DNA from: PGYT01 sp963675055
GTDB taxonomy: Bacteria > Bacteroidota > Ignavibacteria > Ignavibacteriales > Melioribacteraceae
Length of the DNA: 64,000 bases
Assembly: GCA_963675055.2 (NCBI GenBank)
Contig: CAXXJE010000002.1
Location: 1,674,001 to 1,738,000, forward strand
Reading direction: 5' to 3'
Positions 53,114 through 63,244 of the stretch are shown one piece after another; within the stretch, counting starts at the first letter, position 1, and every line of letters starts with the position of its first letter. The translations under genes were made by a program, and so were the position numbers. A model generated the notes under the pieces. The model was given only the letters and a program-made list of their open reading frames with translations. It did not search any database and was not told the origin of the DNA.

Positions 53114-54397
53114 TTAATTGTCGTTATTTGGCTTGCCGGATGGAAGTTCAACGCAAAAAGTACTTCCTTTACCATACTCGCTTTTAACAGTAATCCTGCC
53201 ACCGTTGCGTTCGATAAACTCCTTACATAGTATTAGTCCGAGTCCTGAGCCTTTATTCGAACGGGATACACCAATACTCTTGTGGGAAACATCAATCCTG
53301 AAAAGTTTTTCAAGATTATGTTCCTTAATTCCTATTCCTGTGTCCTCAATGCAGATTCTTCTGAAGTCGTTGGAAGCATCTACTTTGATATGAATCTTGC
53401 CGTTATCATTGTTATACTTAATCGCGTTTGAAATTAGATTCCGAATCGTTGAAGCGGTCATATTCCTGTCTGCATACACCACTGATTCTTCAACCGGGGC
53501 ATAGGTTATTTCAATATTTCCTTTTTGTGCACTAGCTTTTTCAAGGTCAATAGCTTCTTTGATAATCTCGTTCACATCAAGCTCGGCAGGATGAAAGTCA
53601 AGTTTACCTTTCTGTACATTCGACCACTCAAGGAGGTTCTGCATTAATTCATAAGCCTTATGAATAGAATCAAACATATCTTTAATAAACGATTTCTTTA
53701 ATTGCTCGTCCATCGTATCATAGTCATTTACAAGAACTTCGGACATTCCGAGTAACGAGACAAACGGACTTCGTAAGTCGTGCGAAATAATCGAAAAGAA
53801 TTTATCCTTCGTTGCATTAGCTTCTCGAAGCTTCTGTTCCGATTCAACCAAAGCTCGCTCGGCTTCCCGTTTTTCTGAAATATCATTAATCACGCAAATT
53901 ATTCCGGCAGTGGAGCCGTCGAAATTTTTAAAAATCGACTTGCTGAAAACAAGATCCCATTTCGTTCCATCTTCCTCGAGAAGCTGAGTTTCATAATTAA
54001 TGATTCCCCCTTCACTAAGCAGCTGGTTATCTTTTTGGGCTTCCGGTTCAGAAATTTCGGGCGGAAATAAATCGCTTAACTTTTTCCCGTTAATCTCATC
54101 AACAGGAATTCCAATGAAATTAGAGTACTGCTCGTTGCAGCCGATGAATACTCCCTCAGTATTCATCACGTAAGCCGGATTCGGAATATTCCCGATCATA
54201 ACATTAATGTATTCAACCTGGATACTGTTCAGATCAAAATTACTGTTTTGAATCAGTCCGCTAAGCAGACCGTTCATCAATTCATTTGAATTGTCGTTTT
54301 CATCCCCTGAGTCCCCGTTTTCTGCCTCTGCAAGCTTTGCTTTTAGGTCTTCAACCTCGGCAAGTAGTTCTTCGCGTGTTTTGCTTTTATCTGTCAT
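53114..54397 (-). CDS. Cytoplasmic PAS-domain histidine kinase
   Basis: A 427-residue soluble histidine kinase. An N-terminal coiled coil (KTREELLAEVEDLKAKLAEA) leads into a PAS domain (about 68-185; NPAYVMNTEGVFIGCNEQYS and the ISEKREAERAL exit helix). HisKA follows with the H-box FFSIISHDLRSPFVSLLGMS, then HATPase with NLISNAIKYN, EDTGIGI and GSGLGLILCKEF. No membrane helix is present, so the signal is internal. No response regulator is adjacent; the NarL-type regulator or the small receivers at 46.7-48.4 kb are possible partners, without direct evidence. Confidence 0.9.
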   Translation of the reverse strand: MTDKSKTREELLAEVEDLKAKLAEAENGDSGDENDNSNELMNGLLSGLIQNSNFDLNSIQVEYINVMIGNIPNPAYVMNTEGVFIGCNEQYSNFIGIPVDEINGKKLSDLFPPEISEPEAQKDNQLLSEGGIINYETQLLEEDGTKWDLVFSKSIFKNFDGSTAGIICVINDISEKREAERALVESEQKLREANATKDKFFSIISHDLRSPFVSLLGMSEVLVNDYDTMDEQLKKSFIKDMFDSIHKAYELMQNLLEWSNVQKGKLDFHPAELDVNEIIKEAIDLEKASAQKGNIEITYAPVEESVVYADRNMTASTIRNLISNAIKYNNDNGKIHIKVDASNDFRRICIEDTGIGIKEHNLEKLFRIDVSHKSIGVSRSNKGSGLGLILCKEFIERNGGRITVKSEYGKGSTFCVELPSGKPNNDN

Positions 54398-54633
54398 GTA
54401 TATTTTAGTCCTTTTAAAAGATGGGATTGAATCCGGCTATGAATTTAATGAATTTTTTTGAATCATCCTTTTTTGATAAAGGATTGAATTATTACATAGA
54501 CAGTTTTTGTTATCTTTATTTCTTATCCAGGGAAATATTTATTGATGATTTTTAACAAAATCCTCTTCTATACGTCTCAATTTCCATGCATCACCATTAT
54601 TCACACTAATTTGAACAGGTAAGGGGCTTAAAT

Positions 54634-57051
54634 ATGCTGTCGAATTATTTCAAAATTGCGTTCCGTAATCTCATCAAATATAAAAGTTTCTCACTTATTA
54701 ATATTACCGGGCTTGCTGTTGGTATAGCATCGTGTGTTCTCATTTTACTATTTGTTAATGATGAACTAAGCTATGACAGATTTAACTCGAAAGCCGAAAG
54801 GATCTACCGGGTTCATACCGAGGGACGACTGGCAGACAATGAATTCAAGATGGCAGTATCTCCTGCCCCTATTGCGTTTACAATGCTTCGTGAGTTTCCC
54901 GAAGTAGAAGCAGTAACTCGATTCAGAAATTACGGGTTCCCGGTTTTTCGTTACGGGGAAAAAGCATTCAGCGAGGAGAAAGTCTACTGGGCGGATTCGA
55001 CATTCTTCGATGTTTTCGATGCAAAGTTCCTTGAAGGTACTCCCGAAAACGCGCTGAATAAACCTGACGGAATCGTATTTACCGAATCTATGAGAAAAAA
55101 ATATTTCGGCAATGAACCGGCTCTCGGCAAGATTATTAATTCCGACAGGCGGCGCGACTATGTGATTACAGCAGTTATTGAGGATTTCCCGGAGAATTCA
55201 CATTTTCACCCCGACTTTTTAGAATCACTTCTGCGTTACAACGACAGAGACAATGATAATTGGGTCAGCAATAACTTTTATACATACGCTGTTTTAAAGG
55301 AAGGCGCTTCCCTTAAAGAATTTGATAATAAACTTGAGGGGCTTGTATTGAAATATGCCGCTCCGCAGATCGAACAGTTTACAGGGATGTCATTTCAGAC
55401 CCTTCAGGAACAGGGTACAGCTTACGAGTTTAAGTCGCAGCCGTTAACAGCTATTCATCTTTACTCCGATCTAGAATATGATATAGAAGCTAACAGTGAT
55501 GCCTCATACATTTATATATTTTCAATTGTAGCTGTGGCAATATTGATCATTGCGTGTATCAACTTCATGAATCTTTCAACAGCCCGGTCAACAACGAGGG
55601 CAAGAGAAGTGGGCATTCGTAAAACTCTAGGTTCCAATAAGATTAAACTCATTTCACAGTTCTTGATCGAATCGGTAATCCTGACTCTTATAGCAGTGGT
55701 AATATCCATCGGAATAGTAAAACTTTTACTTCCTGCATTTAATAGTATAGCAGGGAAGGGCCTGGAATTCAATCTATTCGATAACTTCATTTCACTTCCA
55801 GCCACAATTGGCTTCGCATTGGTGGTCGGGTTATTAGCCGGACTGTATCCGTCATTTGTGTTAACTTCGTTCATGCCGGTAAATGTGCTTCGCGGAAACA
55901 TGTCGCTAAGAGGGAGACGTTCGTGGCTTAGAAGCGGACTTGTTGTTTTTCAGTTCGGTATATCCGTAATACTTTTTGTCGGCACGTTCGTTGTATACAA
56001 TCAGCTCGATTTTATTCAGAATAAAAATCTGGGATTCAATAAAGATCAGTTAATAGTAATCGAAAAGACAGATGATCTCGCGGACAGGCTGCGGGCTTTT
56101 AAGAATAAAATTAGTGAGAATCCTAATGTAATTAGTGTTACTAACCAGTCGGCGATTCCGGGGCGAGGATTCGGTAACACTGTTTACCAGATTGAAGGCG
56201 AAAACGGTAATGAGAATCATTTGTTCTGGCTATGGTTTGCGGATTACGATCTTCAAGAAACCTACCAGCTCGAGATGGTCGAAGGCAGGTTCTTCTCCGA
56301 GGAATTCCCGTCCGATTCGCAGGGGGTTGTAATAAACGAGAAGGCTGTTAAGGCGCTTGGACTTAAAGATCCAATTGGGAAACGTCTTGTGGATAGGGGG
56401 CGCAACCCTGAAGATACACGATACATGCCGATTATCGGCGTTGTTAAGGACTTTAATTTTGAGTCGCTCCATACGGAAATACGACCGATGGCGATATTCC
56501 CGATTCGTTTTAACGGCAGACTTACAGCAGTTCGTGTTTCACCTCAGAATATTCGGGCAACTATGAGTTTCCTGGAAAATACATGGAAGGATTTTGCCTA
56601 CGATCAGGCATTTGAATACACTTTTATGGATGATGAATTCGCCAGAATATACTCGGCTGAAGAAAGAACGGCTGAACTCTTCACCTCATTCTCAATATTG
56701 GCTGTGCTTATAGCCTGTCTTGGTTTATTCGGTCTGGCCGCATTTATAACCGAACAGAGAACGAAGGAAATTGGTGTTCGGAAGGTAATGGGTGCAAGTA
56801 TCCCGAGCATACTTTTACTGCTCGTCAAACAGTTTTCGAAGTGGGTATTGATTGCTAATTTAATCGCGTGGCCTGTCGCTTACCTGGGTATGAGTTCATG
56901 GCTCGAGAATTTTGCGTACAGGATTGATCTTGGATGGACTATTTTTATTCTTTCCGGACTAATTTCGCTGGTTGTATCTATAATAACCGTAGGCTCTCAG
57001 GTAATTAAAGCGGCTTCACTAAATCCTGCGGAATCACTGAGAACTGAATAG
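54634..57051 (+). CDS. FtsX/MacB-type ABC transporter permease
   Basis: An 805-residue membrane protein of the large Bacteroidota permease type. It has an N-terminal helix (LINITGLAVGIASCVLILLF), a MacB-type periplasmic core domain (about 45-280), and three helices with the FtsX domain (IACINFMNLSTARSTTRARE). A second periplasmic core (about 470-680) and a final FtsX domain (LIACLGLFGLAAFITEQRTK, KEIGVRKVMGAS) complete it. AAGGGG before the ATG supports the start. These permeases usually pair with a LolD/MacB-type ATPase; none is adjacent here. Export of a peptide, lipid or lipoprotein is inferred. Confidence 0.9.
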   Translation: MLSNYFKIAFRNLIKYKSFSLINITGLAVGIASCVLILLFVNDELSYDRFNSKAERIYRVHTEGRLADNEFKMAVSPAPIAFTMLREFPEVEAVTRFRNYGFPVFRYGEKAFSEEKVYWADSTFFDVFDAKFLEGTPENALNKPDGIVFTESMRKKYFGNEPALGKIINSDRRRDYVITAVIEDFPENSHFHPDFLESLLRYNDRDNDNWVSNNFYTYAVLKEGASLKEFDNKLEGLVLKYAAPQIEQFTGMSFQTLQEQGTAYEFKSQPLTAIHLYSDLEYDIEANSDASYIYIFSIVAVAILIIACINFMNLSTARSTTRAREVGIRKTLGSNKIKLISQFLIESVILTLIAVVISIGIVKLLLPAFNSIAGKGLEFNLFDNFISLPATIGFALVVGLLAGLYPSFVLTSFMPVNVLRGNMSLRGRRSWLRSGLVVFQFGISVILFVGTFVVYNQLDFIQNKNLGFNKDQLIVIEKTDDLADRLRAFKNKISENPNVISVTNQSAIPGRGFGNTVYQIEGENGNENHLFWLWFADYDLQETYQLEMVEGRFFSEEFPSDSQGVVINEKAVKALGLKDPIGKRLVDRGRNPEDTRYMPIIGVVKDFNFESLHTEIRPMAIFPIRFNGRLTAVRVSPQNIRATMSFLENTWKDFAYDQAFEYTFMDDEFARIYSAEERTAELFTSFSILAVLIACLGLFGLAAFITEQRTKEIGVRKVMGASIPSILLLLVKQFSKWVLIANLIAWPVAYLGMSSWLENFAYRIDLGWTIFILSGLISLVVSIITVGSQVIKAASLNPAESLRTE

Positions 57052-57083
57052 AAAATATTGCAATTCCTTTCCTGATTTTAATA

Positions 57084-57114
57084 CGGGGAGAGTAAATCAA
57101 AGATATCTCCCCCG
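57084..57114 (+). terminator. Weak terminator-like hairpin after the FtsX-type gene
   Basis: GGGGAGA (57085-57091) pairs with TCTCCCC (57106-57112). No T-run follows, so Rho-independent termination is uncertain. Confidence 0.4.
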
Positions 57115-57217
57115 AATCTCCTTTCCTATGCTTAAGTTAAATAATTATTAAATCCTCAATTTTTATTTGATTATCCAATATTTTTGAAGATTTTTAACTC
57201 CCATCTTAAAAATTCGT

Positions 57218-57267
57218 TTGACAATCTTAGAAAATAGCAATAAGTTATGGTTGTATATACAACTATA
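57218..57267 (+). promoter_or_regulatory. Promoter-like element with palindromic operator candidate
   Basis: A TTGACA (57218-57223) precedes a perfect 14-bp palindrome GTTGTATATACAAC (57250-57263), whose flanks continue as an interrupted TAT/ATA symmetry (57246-57267). The same CAACTATA (57260-57267) recurs inverted as TATAGTTG at 57300-57307. The sites lie 77-126 bases before the TonB receptor start, where a dimeric repressor or activator could act. No -10 could be fixed. Confidence 0.45.
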
Positions 57268-57343
57268 CTTATTGTTGTCATTATATCTAGTATATAACAT
57301 ATAGTTGATTTTAATTAACCATCGATTTGTAATGGGAGCCGAT

Positions 57344-60058
57344 ATGCTTCAAAAACTAACCGTATTAATCATTTTCCTTCTTTTATTTGTATCAAATATG
57401 GTTTTTGCCGGCGTCACCGGGAAGTTGAAAGGTGTTGTAACCGATAAGAATACGGGTGAGGGACTAATCGCTGCAAATGTTGTTATTCTGGGCACCGGTC
57501 TCGGTGCTGCAACGGATTTCGAGGGAAATTACTTTATCATCAATATTACGCCCGGCACTTATGATGTTAAAGTTTCTTATATGGGTTTTGAGAACGTTGT
57601 CATTAAAGGTGTACGGATTTTCAGTGATAAGACAACCCAGCAGGATGTTCAATTAGTACCTGAGACATTCGAGACTGAAGAAATTGTTGTTTCCGGAGCA
57701 AGAGAGGTTGTTGAGATTGACAGAACCAACACAGCATCCTATATCTCGGGCGAACAGATTAATAATCTTCCTGTTCAGGAAGTTGGAGAATTGCTTCAGC
57801 TTCAAACCGGCGTTGTTCGTGATGCCGGTGGAAATCTGCATATCAGGGGGGGACGAAGCGGCGAGATTGCATACCTGATAGACGGCGTACCTGTCAGTGA
57901 TCAATACAGGGGCGGCAGCTCAATCGGATTGGAGAATAACTGGATTCAGGAACTCCAGGTAATCAGCGGAACTTTTAATGCTGAATACGGCCAGGCACAG
58001 TCCGGTATTGTGAATATAGTAACCAAGGAAGGCGCTAAAAAATTCGGCGGAAACATTAGTCTGAGTGCCGGCGACTACGTTACTTCAAACAACGATGTTT
58101 TTATGAATCTCGATGATTATGGTCTGGGTGAGAGCGATATGTCGCTTAACCTGTACGGACCGATTCCCGGATTGAATGCATTGTCATACTATACTTCGTT
58201 CAGATATTATAACACCGACGGCTGGCTTTATGGACAGAGAAGAACAAGAATAGAAGATACAGTGCCGATCCAAATGTTTATGCATGAAGCATCGCAGAAT
58301 CAATCGAACGAAGAAAGACTTATCGGAATAGAAATACCTGATTCACTTCAGACCGGTGATAATGCCTACGTTGCTATGAACCCACAGGAAAAACTTTCTT
58401 TCTACGGGAAAGCATCAGCTACTCTGAGTACGGATATCCGGGTTAGGTATTCACTCTTTTATAGTAAAAGTGAAAGTAAATCCTATAGTGACAGTAGAAG
58501 ATACGCCCCGGACGGTACAAGAACCCTGCACAGAGAGGATTTTACTCATATAGTTAATCTGAATCATATTCTATCCAATCGTACTTTTTATTCGCTGTCA
58601 ATATCATATACCACTAAGAATCAAAAATACTATTTGTTTAACAATCCGTTAGATTCGAGGTACCGGGGATCAGCTTATTCGTTCGAGGGTTTTTATTACG
58701 GTGGAACAGATAACGGAAGATCCGACATTACAAATTCATCTATTATTGTTAAGCTCGATCTGACCAGTCAGGTAGATAACTACAACCAGGTGAAATTCGG
58801 CGGTGAGTTTAAACTGCACAAACTGGATTACTTCACTATGAGTACGATTTCCGATGCGGCAGTTTATCTTGAGCCTGAACTTCGCATTCCTGCCGAAAAC
58901 ACAGCCGGTAATAATACCTATATACATGAACCGGTTGAAGCTTCGTTATATCTTCAGGATAAACTTGAATTGAATGAATTAATTGTTAACGCCGGACTCA
59001 GGCTTGATTACTGGGATCCGAATGCAAGTATCCCGGAAAACTTGAGGGCAGAAACTAAAAGCAGCGACGGTATAAGATTGAATACGGATTTTGTGGACGC
59101 CGACACTCGTCTTCAGTTTAGTCCAAGATTCGGATTGGCATACCCGATATCGGCCACAGGAGTTGTTCATGTTTCGTACGGACATTTCTTCCAGCTTCCG
59201 CGATTTAACGCGATTTATACTAACTCCGAATTCGAAGTGGAGCTCGGCGGGTTACAGACGACTATGGGTAATGCGAATCTGAAACCGGAGAGAACAGTAA
59301 ATTACGAAATCGGCTTACAACAGAAGGTGAATGATTTTCTGAATACTGAGCTAACGTTTTATTACAAGGATATAAATAATCTTCTCAGTCAGGAAATCAT
59401 TAATACCCAGGACAAAAAGGTTTATGCCCGTTACATTAACAGGGATTATGGAAATGTAAAAGGCTTTATACTTTCATTTAAAACATCGAATATGGGTAAA
59501 TTCTCCGGTTCTATTGACTATACTTACCAGGTAGCTAAAGGAAATGCATCAGATCCGAATTCGGTATTTGTCGACTTCCAGTCAAGTCCTCCTGCAGAAA
59601 GTGAGAAGCAGGTTATTCCTCTCGACTGGGATCAAAGACATACTCTGAACGCTTCATTAGCATTTGGTAATCCTGGTGACTGGAACATTGGTTTGATCGG
59701 AAGGTTTGCAACGGGGCAACCCTATACCCCTTCGAATCCAAGCAGCCAGTTGACAGATCAGTTTGAGAACAGCGACAGGAAACCGTCAATTCTGAATATA
59801 GATTTGAATTTTTATAAGCTATTCAAAATCAATGAGTTTACAGTTAAGCTGTTCTGTAAAGTTTTCAATCTTACCGACAGGCTTAACCAAAGATATGTAT
59901 ACTCCAGCACAGGCAATGCGGATTTTCCTTACCGCTCGTATGCTGAGACTGAGATTCTCAGACAAAATCCGAATTTTACTTTAGACGAAATTGATTTACG
60001 CCCCGACTTCTACTCGGAACCGAGGAAAGTTGTTGTTGGCGTTGGTCTCGAATTTTAA
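57344..60058 (+). CDS. TonB-dependent receptor with carboxypeptidase-regulatory-like domain
   Basis: A 904-residue outer membrane receptor. The ATG at 57344 has GGGAG five bases upstream and starts a signal peptide (LLLFVSNMVFAG); an in-frame TTG at 57305 is unlikely. A CarboxypepD_reg-like domain (about 25-110; NVVILGTGLGAATDFEGNYF) comes first, then a plug (about 118-235; LHIRGGRSGEIAYLIDGVPV and FNAEYGQAQSGIVNIVTKEG) and a long barrel. The architecture is SusC-like in outline, and the two downstream genes may supply surface partners. The following gene starts 14 bases after the stop, so they form one operon. Confidence 0.88.
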   Translation: MLQKLTVLIIFLLLFVSNMVFAGVTGKLKGVVTDKNTGEGLIAANVVILGTGLGAATDFEGNYFIINITPGTYDVKVSYMGFENVVIKGVRIFSDKTTQQDVQLVPETFETEEIVVSGAREVVEIDRTNTASYISGEQINNLPVQEVGELLQLQTGVVRDAGGNLHIRGGRSGEIAYLIDGVPVSDQYRGGSSIGLENNWIQELQVISGTFNAEYGQAQSGIVNIVTKEGAKKFGGNISLSAGDYVTSNNDVFMNLDDYGLGESDMSLNLYGPIPGLNALSYYTSFRYYNTDGWLYGQRRTRIEDTVPIQMFMHEASQNQSNEERLIGIEIPDSLQTGDNAYVAMNPQEKLSFYGKASATLSTDIRVRYSLFYSKSESKSYSDSRRYAPDGTRTLHREDFTHIVNLNHILSNRTFYSLSISYTTKNQKYYLFNNPLDSRYRGSAYSFEGFYYGGTDNGRSDITNSSIIVKLDLTSQVDNYNQVKFGGEFKLHKLDYFTMSTISDAAVYLEPELRIPAENTAGNNTYIHEPVEASLYLQDKLELNELIVNAGLRLDYWDPNASIPENLRAETKSSDGIRLNTDFVDADTRLQFSPRFGLAYPISATGVVHVSYGHFFQLPRFNAIYTNSEFEVELGGLQTTMGNANLKPERTVNYEIGLQQKVNDFLNTELTFYYKDINNLLSQEIINTQDKKVYARYINRDYGNVKGFILSFKTSNMGKFSGSIDYTYQVAKGNASDPNSVFVDFQSSPPAESEKQVIPLDWDQRHTLNASLAFGNPGDWNIGLIGRFATGQPYTPSNPSSQLTDQFENSDRKPSILNIDLNFYKLFKINEFTVKLFCKVFNLTDRLNQRYVYSSTGNADFPYRSYAETEILRQNPNFTLDEIDLRPDFYSEPRKVVVGVGLEF

Positions 60059-60072
60059 TGTGGAGAAATCAA

Positions 60073-63000
60073 ATGTTGTTAAAAGTTTACAAAATACTTT
60101 TTACCATTCTGCCGTTGTTTCTTGCAGGTATATTATCGGCACAGCAATTACAAGTTCCTGAAGAAGATGCAGCTTCTCAAAGTCTTTTGAAGCCGATGGG
60201 CACGCAGGAACGCAGAACCGGGATACACGACGGCAACCTGGTTTATACAAGGTTCTCAAATTACGGCAATCTTGGAAGCCGGTATGAACCGCCTAAAATG
60301 GAATGGCCGAAAGGTTCAGGTACCTGGTACGGATTTGAGTTTATTATGATTGCCGGTGCAGAAGTTGTGGACAGCGCGGGTAATACTATTCATATCATGT
60401 CTGAAAATTATACTAATCCGGGTTCCTTTGATATCTCTCCTGATGGTACGCATACTTACGGCTGGGAACCGCTTCCGGGTTATTTTAATACTGGTCCTGA
60501 AAACGAGGATAACTATCCTGCAATGAGTCATAAACCTGAAACATGGCCGGAGCATTGGCCTTACGATTATCCCGGTGTTGAAGGTTCACGCGACGGACTA
60601 TGGAACGGTGAGTTCGGTTCGTATGTTCGTGCCGACCAGGAAAGCTATTATGTGATGGACGATAGGAATAACGACGAGTTCGATTATTTCCCGTTCGTCG
60701 GAAGTTCGGAAGATTCTATGGACTTTCCGGTCGGTAGACGCGGTCTCGGACTCGAAGTTAAAGTACGAGGATACCAGTGGGCGCAGGTTGAAGCCGAGGA
60801 TATACTTATAGTTCGTTACGATATTGCGAACGTTAGCGATAAGGATTTGGATAAAGTAGTGTTCGGTATGTACGTGGATCCGGCAGTCGGCGGTGAAGGG
60901 GATTCACAGGATGATAATGCTTACTTCGATAAAGTTGACGATATCACTTACTGCTGGGATATTGACGGTATTGACAATAAAGGACGCGCGGGCGTTGGGT
61001 ATTTCGGGTATGCCTTTCTTGAAAGTCCGGGCGATCCGCTTAATGCAATTGACGATGATGAAGACGGTTTAATTGACGAGCGTCAGGATAACGACCGCGG
61101 GACATTCGGACTTTCGGATATAGGTAATTTCGGCGATGCTGTTGAACACTGGAGCGGGGATGAAGACGGCGACTGGCGTCCATACGCTGACCTAAACCAG
61201 AATGGAATCTGGGATGATGGTGAAGCAATATTTGATGATATGGGTTCCGATGGTATCGGGCCGTATGACCAGGATTATCCGGGTCCCGATTCCGACGGCA
61301 GTGAAGGAAACGGCATGCCGGATCAGGGTGAGCCGAATTTCGGTTATGCAGATAATGATGAATCCGATCAAATCGGTCTTACAAGTTTTATTCTTCGTCC
61401 TGCCGGAAATATTAGTGACGATGAAACTACATGGAATGAAATGATACCAGATTATTTCGGCGGAGCACTGCCGGGTAACCTGGCGTTTATTTACGGATCG
61501 GGTTATTTCGAATTACCCAAAACTGAAACACGTAAGTTTGCTATTACCAACCTCTTCGGGAACGACTTTGATGATATCCTGCGAAATAAAAGAACGATGC
61601 AGAAAATTTATGACGCGGATTACAGTTTTGCCAAACCTCCGCTTAAACCGGAGTTAAAAGCTGTTGCCGGTAATCAGAAAGTTGTTTTAACATGGGATGA
61701 CCGTGCAGAAGAATCAATCGATCCGATCTACGGAAAAGATTTCGAGGGTTACCTGGTTTACAGGTCTACCGATCCTTCATTTAATTCAATTAAGACAATT
61801 ACCGATTCTTATGGTAACAGTATTTTCTGGGAACCGATTGCTCAATTCGACCTGGCAAACGGACTTACAGGTCCGCACCCAATTCCTATAGGCGAAAGCG
61901 GTGCTCATTTCAATATGGGTAATGATACGGGATTGAAGTACAGTTATGTGGATACAACAGTTGAAAACGGCAGAACATACTATTATGCGGTATGTGCTTA
62001 TGATCAGGGTTATGATCTGGATTTCTATGACCTGGGCATCTCACCTCTTTCCAACCTGGCTCCGGGTCCGCCGAGTGAATGCGGAAAAAATATTCAGACG
62101 GATCTGCTCGGCAATGTTACTGCAACCGACAGGAATACAGCTGTAGTTGTACCGAATGCTCCTTCAGCCGGATATACTGATGCTGAGTTAACTGATGGCG
62201 TTGTTCATACAGGATTAGCCACCGGAAAAATTCTTGTTGAACCTGTTGCCCAATCCGAAGTTAAGGATAACCATGTTTACAATATTAGTTTTACAGATAC
62301 GACCGAGGCAAGATTCACACAGTCTATAACCATTACCGACGCGACCGAGAACAAGGTAGTATACTATAGTGATACTCTTAATCAGGTTGATATTCAATCA
62401 AGGCTGATAGACGGGCTTCAGTTTACAGTGGCAAATGATTCGGCTGAAGTAATTTCAACAGAATGGACGGTCGGGGATAATATGCCTGTCGATGTATTTC
62501 TGTTGGATTCACCGAAGTCTCTTCCGGTGCCTGAAGACTTCGAAGTACGCGTGAAGACTTTCGGTGTTGATACTTCATTTAATCCTCTGGCGTTTATGCG
62601 TGAGCCTGTAAACTTTGAGGTATGGAGTATCACTACAAATACTAAATACGACTTTCTTTTTGACGAACCTGTAAATAACGATGGTATGCTTAATTCGGGG
62701 GACGAGATTGTAGTGGCATTTAATGCACGGGGATTTGCGTACAATACTGCCTGGCGATTGATATTCGGTGATACAACCGGCGCTGTAATACAGCCTGCCG
62801 AAGGTGATGTTTTCCAATTCAAAGTTAGCAAGCCTTTTAACAGTGATGATGCTTATACATTCAATACAGAGGCTGCCGGTTACGATGAACAGAAAGCGAA
62901 AAATGATCTCAACAACATTTATGTCGTTCCTGATCCCTATGTAGTCACAGCATCATGGGAGAAGCCGCTGTTCTATTCTTCAGGACGAGGTGAAAGACGG

Positions 63001-63222
63001 ATAGACTTTGTTAATCTTCCTGCCCGCTGCACAATAAGGATATTTAATATGAGCGGAACGCTTGTTAAAACTATAAAGCGGGAAAGTACTATGGATTCGG
63101 GAGCTGAATCGTGGGACTTAACTACTGAAGACGGACTAACTGTATCGTATGGTATTTATGTGTATCACGTTGATGCGTATGAGCTCGGTGATAAGACCGG
63201 GAAATTTGCTTTAATAAAATAA
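60073..63222 (+). CDS. Large surface protein with Asp-rich calcium-type loops
   Basis: A 1049-residue exported protein. The ATG at 60073 has GGAG (60062-60065) upstream and opens a signal peptide (FLAGILSAQQ). Residues about 325-450 are very rich in D-x-D/N-x-D-G loops (DDDEDGLIDE, DLNQNGIWDDGE, DSDGSEGNGMPDQGE), the pattern of thrombospondin-3 or dockerin-type calcium sites. An Fn3-like part follows (about 540-680). The C-terminus (about 960-1049; VVPDPYVVTASWEKPLF, IRIFNMSGTLVKTI, SYGIYVYHVDA, final FALIK) is a FlgD-like sorting-type domain without NYPNPFNP. Likely surface-displayed by T9SS, partnered with the receptor upstream. Confidence 0.75.
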   Translation: MLLKVYKILFTILPLFLAGILSAQQLQVPEEDAASQSLLKPMGTQERRTGIHDGNLVYTRFSNYGNLGSRYEPPKMEWPKGSGTWYGFEFIMIAGAEVVDSAGNTIHIMSENYTNPGSFDISPDGTHTYGWEPLPGYFNTGPENEDNYPAMSHKPETWPEHWPYDYPGVEGSRDGLWNGEFGSYVRADQESYYVMDDRNNDEFDYFPFVGSSEDSMDFPVGRRGLGLEVKVRGYQWAQVEAEDILIVRYDIANVSDKDLDKVVFGMYVDPAVGGEGDSQDDNAYFDKVDDITYCWDIDGIDNKGRAGVGYFGYAFLESPGDPLNAIDDDEDGLIDERQDNDRGTFGLSDIGNFGDAVEHWSGDEDGDWRPYADLNQNGIWDDGEAIFDDMGSDGIGPYDQDYPGPDSDGSEGNGMPDQGEPNFGYADNDESDQIGLTSFILRPAGNISDDETTWNEMIPDYFGGALPGNLAFIYGSGYFELPKTETRKFAITNLFGNDFDDILRNKRTMQKIYDADYSFAKPPLKPELKAVAGNQKVVLTWDDRAEESIDPIYGKDFEGYLVYRSTDPSFNSIKTITDSYGNSIFWEPIAQFDLANGLTGPHPIPIGESGAHFNMGNDTGLKYSYVDTTVENGRTYYYAVCAYDQGYDLDFYDLGISPLSNLAPGPPSECGKNIQTDLLGNVTATDRNTAVVVPNAPSAGYTDAELTDGVVHTGLATGKILVEPVAQSEVKDNHVYNISFTDTTEARFTQSITITDATENKVVYYSDTLNQVDIQSRLIDGLQFTVANDSAEVISTEWTVGDNMPVDVFLLDSPKSLPVPEDFEVRVKTFGVDTSFNPLAFMREPVNFEVWSITTNTKYDFLFDEPVNNDGMLNSGDEIVVAFNARGFAYNTAWRLIFGDTTGAVIQPAEGDVFQFKVSKPFNSDDAYTFNTEAAGYDEQKAKNDLNNIYVVPDPYVVTASWEKPLFYSSGRGERRIDFVNLPARCTIRIFNMSGTLVKTIKRESTMDSGAESWDLTTEDGLTVSYGIYVYHVDAYELGDKTGKFALIK

Positions 63223-63244
63223 TTTTACTGACTGGGAGCAAATA

